A stretch of DNA of 22,809 nucleotides from a virus, in IMG/VR virus record IMGVR_UViG_3300025727_000636, positions 1-22,809 of that record. The stretch is one strand, 5' to 3'. The position numbers were made by a program, and so were the translations under genes. This document shows, piece by piece, positions 20,005 through 22,809 of the stretch; position 1 is the stretch's first letter, and each line of letters opens with the position of its first letter. Under the pieces are notes generated by a model. It made no database searches. It was not told the origin of the DNA and saw only the letters and a list, made by a program, of their open reading frames with translations.

Positions 20005-20984
20005 AAAGAAAAGCATTTATAACAGGTATTAACGGACAAGATGGAAGTTATCTTGCCGAATATTTGTTAGAACAAGATTATGATGTATACGGAATAGTAA
20101 GAAGAAATTCTGTAGCAGAACACCAACAAAGTAGAATAGATTCAATCAGAAATGATATTGAAGTTGAATATGGTGATTTACTTGATGTAAGTTCATTAGA
20201 GAGATTGATAAGAACTATACAACCTGATGAGATATATAATATAGCTGCACAAAGTCATGTACGAATCAGTATGGATATTCCACAATTTACAGTACAGACA
20301 AATGCTCTTGGATTATTAAATGTATTGGAGGCCTACAAGAATAATTGTCCAACGGCAAGATTCTATCAGGCATCATCTTCAGAGATGTTTGGTCGTTCTG
20401 TTGATGACGATGGTTATCAAAGGGAAACTACAAAGATGGAGCCAACGAGTCCTTATGGGTGTACAAAGGTGTTTGGGTACAACATGGTTAAACATTACAG
20501 AAACGCTTATAAGTTATTTGCATGTAATGGTATTTTATTTAACCACGAATCGCCAAGACGAGGTTCTAATTTTGTAACAAATAAAGTTGTTAAGTCGGCA
20601 GTAAGAATTAAGAATGGACTACAAAAAGAATTACCACTTGGTAATTTAGATGCCTTCAGAGATTGGGGGCATTCAAAGGATTATGTAAGAGCTATGCACA
20701 TGATAATCAATCATACAGAACCAGATGATTTTGTATGTGCCACTGGAGTTACAAATTCAGTTGGAGATATGTGTGATTATGTATTTAATAAGTTAGATTT
20801 AAATTATAAAAATTATGTAACACAAGATGAGAGATTTATGAGAGCAGAAGATTTAAAATATTTAAAAGGAGATTCTACTAAACTTAGAGAGACTTTTGGT
20901 TGGAAACCAGAATATACATTTGAAACATTAATGGATGAAATGATTGAGCATTGGGTTGTTTATTATAGTGGGTATAATGTATGA
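20001..20984 (+). CDS. gmd: GDP-mannose 4,6-dehydratase
   Basis: This 327-residue short-chain dehydrogenase/reductase has the NADP motif TGINGQDG (G9, G12, G15), the RR-N loop at 34-37, QASSSEMFG (S126 and E128 for the catalytic T/E), YGCTK (Y152, K156) and the signature FNHESPRRGSNFVT that marks Gmd. It converts GDP-mannose into GDP-4-keto-6-deoxymannose, the branch point to GDP-fucose, GDP-rhamnose, GDP-perosamine and relatives. The length is normal to slightly short. It is translationally coupled to the DegT-like gene (ATGA) and to the following transferase. A GDP-fucose synthase (epimerase/reductase) is not seen in this window. Confidence 0.93.
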   Translation: MKRKAFITGINGQDGSYLAEYLLEQDYDVYGIVRRNSVAEHQQSRIDSIRNDIEVEYGDLLDVSSLERLIRTIQPDEIYNIAAQSHVRISMDIPQFTVQTNALGLLNVLEAYKNNCPTARFYQASSSEMFGRSVDDDGYQRETTKMEPTSPYGCTKVFGYNMVKHYRNAYKLFACNGILFNHESPRRGSNFVTNKVVKSAVRIKNGLQKELPLGNLDAFRDWGHSKDYVRAMHMIINHTEPDDFVCATGVTNSVGDMCDYVFNKLDLNYKNYVTQDERFMRAEDLKYLKGDSTKLRETFGWKPEYTFETLMDEMIEHWVVYYSGYNV

Positions 20985-21748
20985 AGAATATAGTATTCAT
21001 GACAGCAATGGTAAAGGCTCCAGATGTCTTGAATTATGCAGAATGGTGTTATAATAGTTGGGATTATTGGTGTAAGAAAAATGATGTACAATTGTTTATA
21101 TTAGAAGATGAGTTACGACCAAAAGGTGATGGAACATATAGTGTTCCAGGTATGAAACCAACCTGGCAACGATGGCATGCAATGGAAGTATTAGATGCTA
21201 ATGAAATAGAATATGATAATGTGGCATTAGTTGATGTTGATACAATGATTCATTGGGATGCACCCAATTTCTTTGAGTCAACTGATGGTGAGTTTTGTGC
21301 AGTTAAAGATAAATTTAATATTGAGTGGACACACAATAGTATTACAGGTTATCAAGATTTCTGGCCTGATGTTAAGTTTGATTGGACAAGTTACTTTAAT
21401 TGTGGTTTTATTGTATTGAACAAGAAACATAAAGAGTGGTGTAAAGGTGTTACGGATTTCTATTACAAGAATGAAGACGAGTTAAGAAAGAGACAACATG
21501 AGACATTAAAGAAAGGTTCAGATCAAACACCAATAAACTATATGATACGAGCAAGTGAACATAAATTAGTATATCTTGATGAGAGATTTAATTTATCACA
21601 ATTACATTTAAGAGGACTTTTTAGTGGGCTATGTGATATGTGGGATGTTGGTTGGGTATGGCACTTTAATGGTTTTGAAAAAACACAGAGAAATGAATTA
21701 ATGAAATCAGTATGGGATAAGATAAAGGATAACTATGAAATTAAATAA
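20981..21748 (+). CDS. GT-A-fold glycosyltransferase
   Basis: This 255-residue protein has the metal motif D85-V-D87 (VALVDVDTMIHW), FNCGFIVLN (N140-C-G142), then SDQTPINYMIR and a late WHFNGFEK, the pattern of GT8/glycogenin-like transferases. Donor and acceptor are unknown. The ATG overlaps the gmd stop (ATGA) and the gene overlaps the next by 14 bases. The strongest points are the DxD, the Asn-Cys-Gly loop and the DQ-x-x-[IL]-N helix, all in the right order. Confidence 0.8.
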   Translation: MKNIVFMTAMVKAPDVLNYAEWCYNSWDYWCKKNDVQLFILEDELRPKGDGTYSVPGMKPTWQRWHAMEVLDANEIEYDNVALVDVDTMIHWDAPNFFESTDGEFCAVKDKFNIEWTHNSITGYQDFWPDVKFDWTSYFNCGFIVLNKKHKEWCKGVTDFYYKNEDELRKRQHETLKKGSDQTPINYMIRASEHKLVYLDERFNLSQLHLRGLFSGLCDMWDVGWVWHFNGFEKTQRNELMKSVWDKIKDNYEIK

Positions 21749-22712
21749 TACTATAGCAATAGGGTGTTTGGTTCAGTTCTATGAGATTAGAATTATAGAA
21801 GATTATATTAAAAGTGTAAGTTATGCTTTAGAGAATGTGGATAACAAGGAAAATGTTATTATAGATATCTGTTTCAATATGAATGAGAAGTTGGAATCGA
21901 TAGATAGAAATGAGATAACATCACAAGAAATAGTAAAGAGAATGGATGTTATATGTGCTAAGTATAATGTAGACTTTTGGATTAATAAAGATAGGTTATT
22001 TACAATTGCAGATTATCGTAGAGAGTTCAATGAAAAGTATTGTGAGAAGGTTGATGTGTTGATGTGGGGAGAGAGTGATTCTTTAATACCAAGACAGACA
22101 TTTGAAATATTAGATAACCTACATACAGCAGCAAAAGAAACAACACCAAAGTATGTTGGATTCTTTAGTACTTGTAAGATGTGGGATGATAGTTGGAAGA
22201 TATTAGAACATCCAGATTTTACAGACAAACCATTTACAGAACAAGATTTAACAAATTGGTGGAGTTTGCGATACAATATGACTCAAGATGAAATGGATAA
22301 GATAAACGATAAAGTAGATGATTTAGATATTCAAGTAACAGACAAATTAAAGTTTAATGGGTGTGGGTTAGTCATATCATCGGATGTAATTAAGAGTGGA
22401 GTTAATATACCGAAGAGTGTATTCTTTGTACACGAAGATACAGCATTTATGAATAGTTGTCTTATACAATTCAAAGGTAAGTTACCACAATATATTATAA
22501 AGAATATCTTATTGGTTCATAATAGAAAGTTACCAAAGAAAAGAAGTTTCATCAAAGGACAAGATTACGAAGATGATGATCAAACAAGAATGAGAGAACA
22601 ACAATATTGGTATAAGAATGCTAATAAGATGTCTCAAGTGAATGCGTTTAATTTAACTGAACAAGGATATACATATACTTGGGAAGATGTGTTTAGAGAT
22701 TATGAAAAATAA
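21735..22712 (+). CDS. Probable GT-A-like glycosyltransferase
   Basis: This 325-residue protein has an N-terminal Rossmann-like part (IAIGCLVQFYEIRIIEDYI). VLMWGESDSLIP follows, with E113-S-D115 in the place of a DxD motif, and later FNGCGLVISSDVI and VFFVHEDTAFM. These features resemble a nucleotide-sugar transferase, and a glycosyltransferase is the best fit in this operon. The match is weaker than for the neighbours because the acidic motif is E-S-D. It overlaps the preceding transferase by 14 bases, and the next partial gene starts inside its last codons. Confidence 0.6.
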   Translation: MKLNNTIAIGCLVQFYEIRIIEDYIKSVSYALENVDNKENVIIDICFNMNEKLESIDRNEITSQEIVKRMDVICAKYNVDFWINKDRLFTIADYRREFNEKYCEKVDVLMWGESDSLIPRQTFEILDNLHTAAKETTPKYVGFFSTCKMWDDSWKILEHPDFTDKPFTEQDLTNWWSLRYNMTQDEMDKINDKVDDLDIQVTDKLKFNGCGLVISSDVIKSGVNIPKSVFFVHEDTAFMNSCLIQFKGKLPQYIIKNILLVHNRKLPKKRSFIKGQDYEDDDQTRMREQQYWYKNANKMSQVNAFNLTEQGYTYTWEDVFRDYEK

Positions 22713-22809
22713 TGTAGTAATAGCAATAGATGATGTACATCCTGAAAAGGATTGGGGTGTTGAAGGCGATGTTCAAGTGGAATATCTTAAATCACTTAAT
22801 GAGAAATAT
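22702..22809 (+). CDS. Start of a possible polysaccharide deacetylase-like protein (partial)
   Basis: ATG 22702 lies within the last codons of the previous gene (stop 22710-22712), and the frame is open to the window edge, giving 36 residues. VVIAIDDVHPEKDWGVEG followed by VEYLKSLNEKY resembles the N-terminal strand of polysaccharide deacetylase-like proteins, where an Asp-Asp pair after the first strand binds metal. With only 36 residues this is tentative. A deacetylase would fit the glycan operon. The overlap start is of the same type as other junctions here. Confidence 0.45.
   Translation, partial: MKNNVVIAIDDVHPEKDWGVEGDVQVEYLKSLNEKY

Noticed and set aside
20320-20577. 85-residue open frame on the + strand inside gmd
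   Set aside because: It is fully inside a well-supported gmd gene in another frame and has no family resemblance.

Overview
This window looks like part of the genome of an uncultured, AT-rich (roughly 30% GC by eye) marine T4-like bacteriophage, probably a cyanophage- or pelagiphage-type myovirus. All supported genes lie on the + strand. They are packed with almost no spacing, and ATGA, TAATG and TGATG stop/start overlaps are common. No gene-free stretch exceeds about 55 bases. I saw no tRNA, rRNA, CRISPR array or insertion sequence. The clearest phage marker is a homologue of the T4 clamp-loader small subunit gp62 (7171-7599). A zinc-ribbon protein, an Nmad1-type protein, a RecB/Cas4-like nuclease and a SLOG-fold protein fit the same picture. 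The host is not directly visible; the base composition and gene set are only suggestive.

Layout. (1) 1-2697: the tail end of an unknown gene, a small Cys4 zinc-ribbon protein, a GNAT acetyltransferase that seems to start at TTG, and a 586-residue protein that ends in two tandem Hint (hedgehog/intein) modules, the first degenerate and the second apparently intact. (2) 2713-7119: a translationally coupled block made of an SGNH-like hydrolase, two 2OG-Fe(II) oxygenases, a B12-binding-type radical SAM protein and a third 2OG-Fe(II) oxygenase. It reads as a modification cassette whose substrate is unknown. (3) 7171-10599: nucleic-acid and housekeeping genes, namely gp62, a ClpP-like S14 protease with a complete catalytic triad, the Nmad1 protein, the nuclease, an unknown protein, the SLOG protein and a small possible DNA-binding protein. 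A sigma70-like promoter candidate lies at 8171-8200. (4) 10622-14912: two GT4 glycosyltransferases bracketing three very small proteins (one of 59 residues, easily missed), followed by a zinc-ribbon protein and a basic unknown protein. (5) 14909-22809: a dense glycan operon with a GT2 enzyme, an FkbM-type methyltransferase, a GT-A transferase, a fucosyltransferase-like protein, a second methyltransferase, a WbuC-like cupin, a left-handed beta-helix acyltransferase, a compact DegT-type aminotransferase, GDP-mannose 4,6-dehydratase (gmd), two more GT-A-like transferases and the start of a possible polysaccharide deacetylase-like gene.

How the parts may work together. Gmd makes GDP-4-keto-6-deoxymannose. 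With the DegT-like and beta-helix acyltransferase-like neighbours this is the enzyme logic of GDP-perosamine / N-acyl-perosamine formation, and the fucosyltransferase-like gene would suit a GDP-6-deoxyhexose donor. Seven glycosyltransferase-like genes and two methyltransferases in one window suggest that the phage builds or remodels a glycan, on its own virion or on the host surface. The oxygenase/radical SAM block is a second, separate modification module. The least expected features are the double Hint domain, the oxygenase/radical SAM cassette, and a repeated LKLPxL peptide motif shared by the two GT4 enzymes.
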